Assembly: GCA_020631295.1 (NCBI GenBank)
Contig: JAHDHN010000010.1
Coordinates: forward strand, 1 to 10,886
DNA from: Rickettsiales bacterium
Lineage (GTDB): Bacteria; Pseudomonadota; Alphaproteobacteria; Rickettsiales; UBA8987
Length of the DNA stretch: 10,886 nt
Direction of reading: 5' to 3'
In this document: positions 1-6,881 of the stretch, one piece after another
How the letters are laid out: each line of letters begins with the position of its first letter
Position numbering within the stretch: position 1 is the first letter of the stretch
The notes under the pieces: generated by a model
Told to the model about the DNA's origin: nothing
Databases searched by the model: none
The model's input: the letters and a program-made list of their open reading frames with translations, nothing else
Translations under genes and position numbers: made by a program

Positions 1-134
1 GCATTGCGGTGGATACGGTTGCTGTGCCAGCCAGCGACATGCTGGGCATCTCTGGTATTGATAGCCCAGAAGATATTGCCCGCGCCGAAGCCTGGCTTGC
101 TAAGCAGGACGCAGTAAACCACAGGGAACAGTAG
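1..134 (+). CDS. 3' end of a KdsB-like (CMP-KDO synthetase-like) nucleotidyltransferase, partial
   Basis: Only the last 43 codons are in the window; the frame enters at base 3 and ends at TAG 132-134. The visible part holds GISGIDSPEDIARAEAWL. This fits the C-terminal (S/T)PEDLxRAR-type helix of 3-deoxy-manno-octulosonate cytidylyltransferase (KdsB) and related sugar-nucleotide cytidylyltransferases. KdsB activates KDO with CTP for lipopolysaccharide assembly in the cytoplasm. A similar tail occurs in other cytidylyltransferases such as IspD, so the exact family is not certain without the N-terminal half. The last residues (AVNHREQ) are encoded by a stretch that shares 15 bases with a palindromic element elsewhere in the window, so the tail is probably repeat-derived. 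The gene converges on yejA with only 5 bases between the two stop codons, and I see no terminator there. Confidence 0.5.
   Translation, partial: IAVDTVAVPASDMLGISGIDSPEDIARAEAWLAKQDAVNHREQ
115..129 (+). repeat. Probable half-hairpin remnant of the two-hairpin element inside a coding tail
   Basis: TAAACCACAGGGAAC here is identical to bases 4554-4568, which form the loop end and 3' stem of the right hairpin in the element at 4487-4568. No matching 5' stem (CCCTGTGG) lies upstream, so only half a hairpin is present. It encodes the last residues before the stop codon, where extra residues are easily tolerated. A chance 15-base match in a window of this size is unlikely but possible. Confidence 0.45.
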
Positions 135-139
135 CAATA

Positions 140-1948
140 TCACTCCCCCTTCATCCACCAGCTGTCCAGGCCGGCGCTGTATTTTGGCCGAATGGAAGGC
201 TGGCCGAATTTGTTCCAGAAGAGCTGGCGGTAGCTGTCTATATGCCATTGCGGAATGGCCAGATGATGGTGTAGCAGCACACGGTCCAGCGCATGGCTTG
301 CGGTGGTGAGCGTGTCTAAATCTTTGGCGTTTACAATAATATCAATCAGCGCGTCCACCGCCTTGTTGGCAATGCCGGTGCTGTTGCCACCGCCTTCCTC
401 ATCCACAATACTGGAATGCCACATAGAGATCTGCTCATTGCCCGGCGCATTCACGGGCGAGAACCATTCCACGATGATATCATAATCATAACTCTGCACG
501 CGTTTGACATATTGTGCGCTGTCTACCGTGCGGATGCTGCCTTTAATGCCCAGCTTCTTCAGGCTACGGATAAAGGGCAGGGTCACGCGCTCCATAAAGG
601 GAGAGCGCAGCAGAAACTCCACCTCCACTGGCTGGTTGTTATGCGGTGAAATAAGCTGATTTTTCACCACGCGATAGCCCGCTGCTTTCAGCATCTCTTG
701 CGCCGCAATCAGCTGCGTGCGGTTATTACCGGTGCCGTCTGTGATGGCTTGTGTGTAAGGCTCATGCAGCACTGCACTCGGGAAATGCGCCTTTAGTGGT
801 TCCAGAAGCGCAAGCTCTTCTGCACTAGGCAGAGGCGGTGAGGCAAATTGCGTGTTAGTAAAGAAACTCTGATTCCGCTTATAGGCATCATAGAATAAAT
901 TTTTGTTGGTCCACTCAAAATCAAAGGCGTGATTCATGGCCTTGCGCAGCGCGATATCCTGCAAATGCGGTCGGCGCAGATTAAAGGCATAGGCCTGCAT
1001 GCCGCGCGGCAGATCATTCTTCACCAGCCGCTTTATGAGCTTGCCACTTTTTAGCGCATCCAACCCTTCATATGCCGTGGCCCATAATTTCGATACATTC
1101 TCTTCGCGGTAATCGTAATTGCCGGCTTTGAAAGCCTCCACCGCCACATTGCCATCGCGGTAATAATCATAATGGATTTCATCGAAATTATAGCGCCCGC
1201 GATTGACCGGCAAGTCTGCGCCCCAATAATCTGGGTTGCGCGCATAACGAATCCATTTGCCAGGCTCCATATCGTCAATCACATATGGCCCGCTGCCCAG
1301 AGGTGGGGTGAGGGTGGTTTTGGTAAAATCCGGCGCGTCATCGCCCTGTTGCGTATAATAATGTTTCGGCAAAATAGAGAGGCCGGCCACAATCTGCGGC
1401 AGCTCCCGATTGGTGTTGTGCTTGAAGCGATATTCCACAATATTCGGCGCTAAGGCCACCACCTCTTCTACATCTTGCAGCTGAAAGCGATACCCCGGAT
1501 GGCCATGCTTCACCAGCTGCTCAAATGACCATACTGCATCCTCTGCAGTGATCGGCGTGCCATCCTGCCAGCGTGCATTCTCATGTATCACGAAGCGCAC
1601 GCTCATGCCATCTTCTGCCAGCTCCACCTGCTTGGCTACCAGGCCATACATAGAAAAAGGCTCATCGGCGCTGCTGGTCATCAGGCTTTCAAATAAATAA
1701 CCCACACCGGCGGCCTTGTTGCCCTTCACAATAAACGGATTGAGCGAATCATAGCCATTGCTCTGCACCGCTAATGTGAGGCGCCCGCCTTTGGGTGCAT
1801 CGGGGTTTACATAGGAAAAATGGGAAAAGTTTGCTGCATATTTCGGCGCGCCAAACAAAGTGAGCGCATGGGAGGATGCAACCGCAGCCCCTACCACAAA
1901 AAAGCTGCAACACAGAATGAAAATACGAGCGAACATACCAGGCAGCAT
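140..1948 (-). CDS. yejA: YejA-type peptide ABC transporter substrate-binding protein
   Basis: Periplasmic solute-binding protein of family 5 that should deliver oligopeptides to an ABC importer; E. coli YejA serves uptake of peptides such as microcin C. After the signal peptide come motifs typical of this subgroup: YVNPDAPKGG, DEPFSMYGLVA, LPVNRGRYNFDEIHYDYY, VEAFKAGNYDYREEN and, at the C-terminus, IRPKYSAGLDSWW. The frame stays open upstream to a GTG at 1996 that overlaps ruvB. I chose ATG 1948 because it gives a compact signal peptide (MLPGMFARIF, then a hydrophobic core ending ASSHA), avoids the overlap, and yields 602 residues, close to the roughly 604 of E. coli YejA. ATG 1936 is also possible; none of the starts has a clear ribosome binding site. 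It follows ruvB by 19 bases and may be read through from it. No permease or ATPase genes (yejBEF) lie beside it. Confidence 0.9.
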   Translation of the reverse strand: MLPGMFARIFILCCSFFVVGAAVASSHALTLFGAPKYAANFSHFSYVNPDAPKGGRLTLAVQSNGYDSLNPFIVKGNKAAGVGYLFESLMTSSADEPFSMYGLVAKQVELAEDGMSVRFVIHENARWQDGTPITAEDAVWSFEQLVKHGHPGYRFQLQDVEEVVALAPNIVEYRFKHNTNRELPQIVAGLSILPKHYYTQQGDDAPDFTKTTLTPPLGSGPYVIDDMEPGKWIRYARNPDYWGADLPVNRGRYNFDEIHYDYYRDGNVAVEAFKAGNYDYREENVSKLWATAYEGLDALKSGKLIKRLVKNDLPRGMQAYAFNLRRPHLQDIALRKAMNHAFDFEWTNKNLFYDAYKRNQSFFTNTQFASPPLPSAEELALLEPLKAHFPSAVLHEPYTQAITDGTGNNRTQLIAAQEMLKAAGYRVVKNQLISPHNNQPVEVEFLLRSPFMERVTLPFIRSLKKLGIKGSIRTVDSAQYVKRVQSYDYDIIVEWFSPVNAPGNEQISMWHSSIVDEEGGGNSTGIANKAVDALIDIIVNAKDLDTLTTASHALDRVLLHHHLAIPQWHIDSYRQLFWNKFGQPSIRPKYSAGLDSWWMKGE

Positions 1949-1967
1949 AGCGCCGTTTTTTGGTTGG

Positions 1968-3005
1968 TTAAAGCAACGAATTTTGGTCATCATCACCCGG
2001 ACTATTCACCGCAGCGGGCACGGGCAGGCCAAGATGGTCCCAGGCCGTGTGGGTGAGCATGCGTCCGCGTGGGGTGCGCTGCAAGAAGCCTTGCTGCAGC
2101 AGGTAAGGTTCAATGGTTTCTTCCAAACTGTCGCGCTGTTCAGATAGACCTGCGGCGATGGTTTCTATGCCGACTGGGCCGCCGGCATAATGCTCGGCCA
2201 GATAGGTGAGGTAGCGCCTGTCGGCACTGTCTAACCCTTTATGGTCCACATCCAAGCGCAGCAATGCACTGTCGGCCATGTCTTTGCTCACTTCTGCGCC
2301 GCCTTCCACGCTAAAGAAATCCCGCACCCGGCGCAGCAGGCGCAGCGCAATGCGCGGCGTGCCACGAGAGCGCGCAGCAATTTCATCGGCCGCTGCATCA
2401 CTCAAGGGCAATTGCAGCAAATGCGCTCCGCGTAAGATCACCTGTTTTAGCTCATCTGGCGTGTAAAATTGCAAGCGTAGCGGAATGCCAAACCGGTCTC
2501 GGAGCGGGTTGGTCAGCAGCCCCAGGCGCGTGGTGGCGCCCACCAGGGTAAAAGGTGGCAGGTCAATCCGCACCGTGCGCGCCGCCGGCCCTTCGCCAAT
2601 TATCAAATCCAGCTGGAAATCCTCCATGGCCGGATAGAGCACCTCTTCCACCAGCGGGTTGAGGCGGTGAATTTCATCAATAAACAGCACATCGCGCGCC
2701 TCAAGGCTGGAAAGGATGGCGGCCAGATCCCCGGCCTTAGACAGCATGGGGCCAGAGGTGGCACGAAAGCCCACGCCCAGCTCCTTGGAGATAATTTGCG
2801 AGATGGTGGTTTTTCCCAAGCCAGGCGGGCCATAAAGCAGCGTGTGATCCAGCGCTTCGCTGCGGCTTTTTGCCGCTTGAATAAATACCGATAAATTCTC
2901 TTTGGCGTGGCTTTGGCCAATAAAATCACTGAGGGCTTCAGGCCGCAAGCTGGTGAGTGCCTGGTCTTCCTCTTGTGCAGTGCGGCTGGTGGAGACGCTT
3001 TCCAT
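1968..3005 (-). CDS. ruvB: Holliday junction branch migration ATPase RuvB
   Basis: Hexameric AAA+ motor that, loaded by RuvA, pumps duplex DNA through Holliday junctions during recombinational repair in the cytoplasm. The 345 residues are of normal length. Walker A GPPGLGKTT lies at residues 59-67, Walker B with the DEIHR motif around 107-114, and the GATTRLGLLTNPLRDRFG sensor and arginine-finger region starts near residue 146. The C-terminal winged-helix part includes GPVGIETIAAGL. The ATG shares its A with the TAA stop of the preceding gene (TAATG on the minus strand) and has no convincing Shine-Dalgarno sequence, so translation is probably coupled to that gene. The first 15 or so residues form an acidic, variable tail. 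Confidence 0.97.
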   Translation of the reverse strand: MESVSTSRTAQEEDQALTSLRPEALSDFIGQSHAKENLSVFIQAAKSRSEALDHTLLYGPPGLGKTTISQIISKELGVGFRATSGPMLSKAGDLAAILSSLEARDVLFIDEIHRLNPLVEEVLYPAMEDFQLDLIIGEGPAARTVRIDLPPFTLVGATTRLGLLTNPLRDRFGIPLRLQFYTPDELKQVILRGAHLLQLPLSDAAADEIAARSRGTPRIALRLLRRVRDFFSVEGGAEVSKDMADSALLRLDVDHKGLDSADRRYLTYLAEHYAGGPVGIETIAAGLSEQRDSLEETIEPYLLQQGFLQRTPRGRMLTHTAWDHLGLPVPAAVNSPGDDDQNSLL

Positions 3006-3745
3006 TACGGTGCAGCATTGCCTGTTTCAGCCGCATCTTCAGGCGCAATGAAAGGTGCAGCTGTGGTTGCGTCGCTGCCAGGCGGATGTGCGGCGTAATA
3101 TGCCTTAATTGCAGCATTGGAATCTTCTGTGGCAATGGCTGCCAGGCTGTTAAGCACCGCTTGTTTTACCGCCGGGTTTTCGTGATTATGCAACAAATCC
3201 AGCAAGGCTGGCACGGCGGCCTCACCCAGCTCGCCCACCTTGTGGCGAGAGAAGGCATCCAGATGCGATATAATCGCTGCTTCTGGGCGCAGCGCGTCAA
3301 TCACCGCATGCAATTCTGCTGGCACTTCACCGTAAAACCCTTCTGTTTGCGCTTCTGCCAGCTTGGCCGGGTCTATGGCTGGTGCAGCCACCAGCATGTC
3401 TTCTTGTGGAGTTGTTATTTCTGTTGTGTCAGCAATGTTGGCCTCTTTGTGTGGTGTGGATGTTTCTGCATGCAGCACCTGCCAATGCCAGCCTTCTTCC
3501 TTGGAATAAATTTCGCATTCTTGCCCCACATGATGCAACCATGAGGTCACAGGCTGCATGGCAGTGGGCCATAGTTTCTGCATCAGCCAGAACACGGCGA
3601 ACAAAAACCCAACGATAATCAAGAAGCTCAGAATTTTATCCAGCGCGTAACGCAGCAGGGTAAAAGGTAGCAATAATAGCCATCGGCGAATGCGTGTGCC
3701 CAGCGGCGGTTTTTGATCCAGTTCAAAACGTGATACTCGGCTCAT
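3005..3745 (-). CDS. Membrane-anchored protein with HEAT-like region, between ruvA and ruvB
   Basis: Unrecognised 246-residue protein. The N-terminus is basic (GTRIRRW) and is followed by one long or two short hydrophobic segments (LLLLPFTLLRYAL and ILSFLIIVGFLFAVFWLM, about residues 23-55), so it should sit in the inner membrane. A polar, Thr/Glu/Ala-rich linker follows. Near residues 160-220 there is a helical stretch with HEAT-repeat character (EAAVPALLDLL, AVKQAVLNSLAAIA), then a low-complexity Ala/Pro tail. The frame is open to ATG 3775 inside ruvA. I chose ATG 3745 because GGAGGA lies 7 bases upstream of it, within the last codons of ruvA. ruvA ends one base before this start, and its own stop overlaps the ruvB start, so all three are translationally coupled. 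HEAT-like regions usually bind proteins, but no function can be assigned. Confidence 0.8.
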   Translation of the reverse strand: MSRVSRFELDQKPPLGTRIRRWLLLLPFTLLRYALDKILSFLIIVGFLFAVFWLMQKLWPTAMQPVTSWLHHVGQECEIYSKEEGWHWQVLHAETSTPHKEANIADTTEITTPQEDMLVAAPAIDPAKLAEAQTEGFYGEVPAELHAVIDALRPEAAIISHLDAFSRHKVGELGEAAVPALLDLLHNHENPAVKQAVLNSLAAIATEDSNAAIKAYYAAHPPGSDATTAAPFIAPEDAAETGNAAP

Positions 3746-3746
3746 A

Positions 3747-4388
3747 TCAACGTCCTCCAAGTTGTTGTAGCCCATGTTTTATCATAGATTCCACCGTAGC
3801 GCTATCTTCATTCTCGGCAGCAAATTGGGATACGGTGGCCAGCACCTCGCTGCGGCCATAGCCCAAATTTACCAGTGCGGATACTGCATCTGTAATCATG
3901 GTTTTATTGCCCATGGCAGCGTTTGCAATAGGCTCCACATTGCTGCCTTGTGCCGGTGCTTTTTGGGCTGTTTCTATGTCAAATACCGTGCCGGCTTTGT
4001 CTTTCAATTCAGTAACCAAGCGTGCGGCCAGCTTGGGACCCACGCCGCTAATTTGTATGAATTGTGCCTTGTCTTGCGCGGCCAGCGCCAAAGAAAGCTG
4101 CGCCGGTGGCATGGCAGATAAAATCGCCAGGCCCATTTTTGGGCCCACACCGTTCACGGCGGTGAGCGTGAGGAACCATTCTTGTTCCTCTTGTGCTAAA
4201 AAGCCGAAGAGATGGATATGGTCTTCCCGCACATGCGTTTCTATCCATAAAGACACTGCACCTTCATGCTGCGAGAGGGAAGAGAGCGCCGATTGCGTGA
4301 CAAACACCACATAGCCCACACCATTCACATCCAGAATAATGCGATCTGAAAGAAGAGTGTCCACCGTGCCGGTCAGCTTGCCTAACAT
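3747..4388 (-). CDS. ruvA: Holliday junction DNA-binding protein RuvA
   Basis: Tetrameric protein that binds and flattens Holliday junctions and docks RuvB rings onto two opposite arms. The 213 residues show the N-terminal OB-fold start (MLGKLTGTVD, then ILDVNGVGYVVFV), the acidic-pin region, and two helix-hairpin-helix motifs around residues 75-90 (TAVNGVGPKMGLAIL) and 110-130 (IQISGVGPKLAARLVTELK). The small C-terminal RuvB-contacting domain (about 160-213) follows an Ala/Gln-rich linker. The start is the only ATG giving the conserved N-terminus; the ribosome binding site is weak (GAGTGG). The last codons carry the Shine-Dalgarno sequence of the next gene. The usual neighbour ruvC is absent upstream: the next feature is an intergenic repeat and an oppositely oriented small gene. 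Confidence 0.97.
   Translation of the reverse strand: MLGKLTGTVDTLLSDRIILDVNGVGYVVFVTQSALSSLSQHEGAVSLWIETHVREDHIHLFGFLAQEEQEWFLTLTAVNGVGPKMGLAILSAMPPAQLSLALAAQDKAQFIQISGVGPKLAARLVTELKDKAGTVFDIETAQKAPAQGSNVEPIANAAMGNKTMITDAVSALVNLGYGRSEVLATVSQFAAENEDSATVESMIKHGLQQLGGR
3753..3758 (-). promoter_or_regulatory. Ribosome binding site deciding the start of the ruvA-ruvB spacer gene
   Basis: On the minus strand GGAGGA is followed by 7 bases and ATG (3745-3743). It lies inside the last codons of ruvA (CTT GGA GGA CGT TGA). This strong site favours the internal start over the longer frame that begins inside ruvA at 3775. Confidence 0.75.
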
Positions 4389-4486
4389 AGGCCACTCATA
4401 GCATGGTTATATAATTACATCAATCGGTCATCCTGTAGGGTTCTTTGGTGCTGTTGTAAGAATTTCTGTTAATAATTCATAATTCT

Positions 4487-4568
4487 GTTTCCTGCGACTT
4501 GATCGCAGGATCAAATGCAACAGTTATGCTGTATCAGTATTTGACCCTGTGGTTAAACCACAGGGAAC
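4487..4568. repeat. Two-hairpin palindromic element, copy A
   Basis: An 82-bp element with 30-base arms (4487-4516 and 4539-4568) that are inverted repeats of each other at 22 of 30 positions. Each arm folds into its own perfect hairpin: TCCTGCGA-CTTGA-TCGCAGGA (4490-4510) and CCCTGTGG-TTAAA-CCACAGGG (4545-4565). The 22-base centre has a weak 4-bp hairpin (ACAG/CTGT). The six stem differences between the arms form three base-paired pairs (4490/4510, 4495/4505, 4497/4503), so each hairpin remains perfectly paired. The other two differences are at loop positions 1 and 4. It lies in the gap upstream of ruvA and the small plus-strand gene. The same architecture recurs at 7529-7613. Confidence 0.8.
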
Positions 4569-4647
4569 GTTAGTTTTTAGGATCTTTTAATAAACTGCTA
4601 ATATGTATTGTATTTTATATTTTTTAGTATATTGTGGGAAAAATAAC

Positions 4648-4653
4648 AAGGAG
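4648..4653 (+). promoter_or_regulatory. Ribosome binding site of the small plus-strand gene
   Basis: AAGGAG lies 7 bases before ATG 4661. The frame is open further upstream (ATG 4634), but only the 4661 start has a well-placed site. It is the main evidence that this short AT-rich frame is translated. Confidence 0.6.
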
Positions 4654-4660
4654 CATAGCG

Positions 4661-4831
4661 ATGTGCAAAGATAAGAAGAATGTAGATAAAATAACTCCTT
4701 CTGACAAAAATTGGACAGATAAGACTCAGAAGAAAAAACCAGTAGATCCACGTCAGAAAATGATAGACCAAAATTTGGATGACCAAGCCGCGTATCAGAA
4801 CAGAATATCACAAAATCCTCATGTAAGGTAG
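4661..4831 (+). CDS. Small lysine-rich hypothetical protein (56 residues)
   Basis: An unrecognised short protein starting MCKDKKNVDK and ending NRISQNPHVR. It is very hydrophilic, rich in Lys, Asp, Gln and Asn, and has no hydrophobic segment or obvious metal-binding pattern (a single Cys at residue 2), so it is probably soluble and perhaps disordered. Support for expression is the AAGGAG ribosome binding site with good spacing. The upstream 90 bases are very AT-rich and could hold a promoter, though no clear -35/-10 pair stands out (TATATT at 4628-4633 is a weak -10 candidate). It runs against its neighbours and converges on hflX with 18 bases between stops. Composition is more AT-rich than the flanking housekeeping genes, which suggests a recent acquisition or a fast-evolving gene. 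Confidence 0.5.
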   Translation: MCKDKKNVDKITPSDKNWTDKTQKKKPVDPRQKMIDQNLDDQAAYQNRISQNPHVR

Positions 4832-4849
4832 CAGCGTTACTTGTACTTT

Positions 4850-6151
4850 CTAACCAAATAATCTCTCAAATTGGGCATAGCGGCTGGCGGGCAGGCGCAC
4901 TTCTAGGGTGGTGATGCCGTGCTCATCCGAGGATTCTTGTAGAATTTCCCCATACGTATGCAGCCAGGCGCGGGCTTTTCCCCGTTCTGGAGAGAGTGTG
5001 ATGCTATATTCCTTCTCCAAACTGGCGAAATAGCCGTCAATTTCTGCAATCAGTCTTTCAATGCCATCGCCATGCAATGCAGAGACAGAAATGGATGATT
5101 TTGGCATTATGTTGCTATCACGCATCTTGTCCGATTTGTTATGCACCACCAGCAGCGGAGTGCTATTTTTCTCCATATTGGTGCTATTTTCACTCACCTC
5201 ATGCCAATGCACCAAACTGGATAATGTGGTTTCCACATCCTGCTGCTGCGCGCTGCTATCACTGCTGCTGGCATCGCGCACATGTAGCAGTAAATCGGCC
5301 TCCACCACCTCTTCCAATGTGGCACGAAACGCGGCCACCAGCTCGGTGGGTAAGTTGGAAATGAATCCTACTGTGTCACTCAGCATAATTTCCCGTCCGC
5401 TGGGCAAAGTGAGCTTGCGTAAGGTTGGGTCCAGCGTGGCAAATAGCGCGTCTTTCGCTAGCACATCCGCACCTGTCATGCGGTTAAATAACGTAGATTT
5501 TCCTGCATTGGTATAGCCCACCAGCGCCACAATAGGGTAAGGCACTTTTTTGCGTTGTTTGCGGTGCAGGCTGCGCGTTTGCACCACCTTTTGGAGCTGT
5601 TGTTTGATCACGCGGATGCGCTCATCAATATAGCGCCGGTCGGACTCAATCTGCCGCTCACCCGGGCCGCCCATAAACCCGCCGCCACCACGCTGGCGCT
5701 CCAGGTGGGTCCAGCTGCGCACCAGCCGGCTTTTTTGATAGGTCATAGAGGCCAGCTCCACCTGCAACATACCCTCACGCGTGGCAGCGCGCGCACCAAA
5801 AATCTCCAAGATCAGTGCGGTGCGATCAATCACCTTCACACCCACAGCGCGCTCTAAGTTACGTTGCTGAATCGGCGTGAGCTGCGCATTGATAATCAAC
5901 AGTTCTAACCTCTCTTCTTCCACCGCGTCTGCCAGCTCTTGTACCTTACCACCGCCGATGAATAAGTTGGGTGTGATGGCCTTGATTTGCACAATGGAGC
6001 TGCCGATAATTTCCACATCAATCGCGCCGCTTAAGGAGACAATTTCTTCCAGCTCCACGCCTGGTGTACGGCCAGTGCTACTGCCATATACAGCCGGATG
6101 CAGCACAATGGTGCGCGCAGGGGAGACATCATGGGAAATGGGCGTGCTCAA
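4850..6151 (-). CDS. hflX: GTPase HflX
   Basis: Ribosome-associated GTPase that in other bacteria splits stalled or stressed 70S ribosomes. The 433 residues hold the N-terminal HflX domain (FIGGGKVQEL, then LTPIQQRNLE), the glycine-rich linker GGGGFMGGPGERQIESDRR (about 155-173), and the G domain: G1 GYTNAGKST (212-220), G3 DTVG (259-262), G4 NKSD (338-341) and G5 SALHGDG (357-363). The C-terminal domain is short. The start appears to be TTG at 6151, because there is no ATG in frame near the N-terminus; it lies 5 bases after the dnaQ stop, so the two genes are likely one transcript. Just before G4 the sequence carries a small in-frame echo (ENST, then KNST, 7 residues apart) encoded by a 10-base direct repeat. 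Confidence 0.95.
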   Translation of the reverse strand: MSTPISHDVSPARTIVLHPAVYGSSTGRTPGVELEEIVSLSGAIDVEIIGSSIVQIKAITPNLFIGGGKVQELADAVEEERLELLIINAQLTPIQQRNLERAVGVKVIDRTALILEIFGARAATREGMLQVELASMTYQKSRLVRSWTHLERQRGGGGFMGGPGERQIESDRRYIDERIRVIKQQLQKVVQTRSLHRKQRKKVPYPIVALVGYTNAGKSTLFNRMTGADVLAKDALFATLDPTLRKLTLPSGREIMLSDTVGFISNLPTELVAAFRATLEEVVEADLLLHVRDASSSDSSAQQQDVETTLSSLVHWHEVSENSTNMEKNSTPLLVVHNKSDKMRDSNIMPKSSISVSALHGDGIERLIAEIDGYFASLEKEYSITLSPERGKARAWLHTYGEILQESSDEHGITTLEVRLPASRYAQFERLFG

Positions 6152-6156
6152 AATGC

Positions 6157-6855
6157 TCAGCTCTGTTTGGACCAGAGCGGGTCTTTAAAGCGCGTGAGGA
6201 ATTCTTCATGCGCTTGAAGCTCCTCTGCAGAGGGTGCATGCGCGCGGGCAGGGCGTGGCTGGTTGACCGTTTCAATGGATACAGTGCCAGTGCTGCCACC
6301 TGCTGCGCTGCTGCCTTTTCCCACCAGCTCCAGTGAGTTTTGTGCACCGCCCATCAGCTCCAAATACATAGAGGCCAGCAGGTCCGCATCCAACAGTGCG
6401 CCGTGCTTATCGCGCATGGAATTATCAATATTAAAGCGTTTACACAGCGCATCCAGCGAGTTTTGGGCGCCTGGGAAACGTTTGCGTGCCTCCTTCAGCG
6501 TACAAAAGCTTTGCTCCCACGGAATTTCTGGTAATTTGGCCCAGGTAAGCTCGGCATTGATGAATTTCATGTCAAAAGCGGCATTATGAATAATCAGTGT
6601 GGCATCGCCTACAAATTGGCGAAAATCATTGGCGATCTCGCTGAAAATCGGCTTGTCCTTCAGCATCTCTTCCGTCAAGCCATGCACGGCTGCGGCCTCT
6701 GCCGGCACATCACGCTGCGGGTTGATATATTGATGAAAATGCTTACCCGTCGGCACGCGGTCAATCATCTCCACGCAGCCAATCTCAATCACGCGATGGC
6801 CTGAGCGTGGGTCTAGTCCTGTGGTTTCTGTATCGAATGAAATCTCTCGTGTCAT
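6157..6855 (-). CDS. dnaQ: DNA polymerase III epsilon subunit (3'-5' proofreading exonuclease)
   Basis: Proofreading subunit of the replicative polymerase, a DEDDh exonuclease. The 232 residues carry Exo I DTETTG with D8 and E10, Exo II HNAAFD with D95, and Exo III HGALLD with H151 and D156, so all catalytic residues are present. After a flexible Gly/Ser-rich linker (about 178-195) the C-terminal tail ELQAHEEFL...DPLW matches the segment by which epsilon binds the alpha subunit. ATG 6855 puts the first catalytic motif at the usual distance from the N-terminus. No Shine-Dalgarno sequence is visible; an extended -10 element lies just 18 bases upstream, so the transcript may have a very short leader. 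hflX follows after 5 bases. Confidence 0.95.
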   Translation of the reverse strand: MTREISFDTETTGLDPRSGHRVIEIGCVEMIDRVPTGKHFHQYINPQRDVPAEAAAVHGLTEEMLKDKPIFSEIANDFRQFVGDATLIIHNAAFDMKFINAELTWAKLPEIPWEQSFCTLKEARKRFPGAQNSLDALCKRFNIDNSMRDKHGALLDADLLASMYLELMGGAQNSLELVGKGSSAAGGSTGTVSIETVNQPRPARAHAPSAEELQAHEEFLTRFKDPLWSKQS

Positions 6856-6872
6856 TCTATCAGGATATAACC

Positions 6873-6881
6873 ATTATACCA
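6873..6881 (-). promoter_or_regulatory. Extended -10 promoter element for dnaQ-hflX
   Basis: The minus strand reads TGGTATAAT, a perfect extended -10, overlapping the stop codon of the carbonic anhydrase gene. There is no recognisable -35 hexamer at 17 bases, which fits extended -10 promoters. Initiation about 7 bases downstream would leave a leader of roughly 10 nt before the dnaQ ATG. Confidence 0.5.

Noticed and set aside
2957..3544. Plus-strand open frame of 195 codons opposite the ruvA-ruvB spacer gene
   Set aside because: The minus-strand gene has a strong ribosome binding site and exact coupling to ruvA and ruvB; the plus-strand product is Cys/Trp/Phe-rich as expected for an antisense shadow.
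3895..3918. CATGG...CCATG inverted pair inside ruvA
   Set aside because: It lies within conserved coding sequence with a 9-base loop and lacks the CTTGw/wTAAA features of the repeat family.
4587..4811. Minus-strand open frame of 74 codons opposite the small lysine-rich gene
   Set aside because: It has no ribosome binding site, and its AT-rich Phe/Ser/Tyr composition is what the complement of a lysine-rich gene would give.
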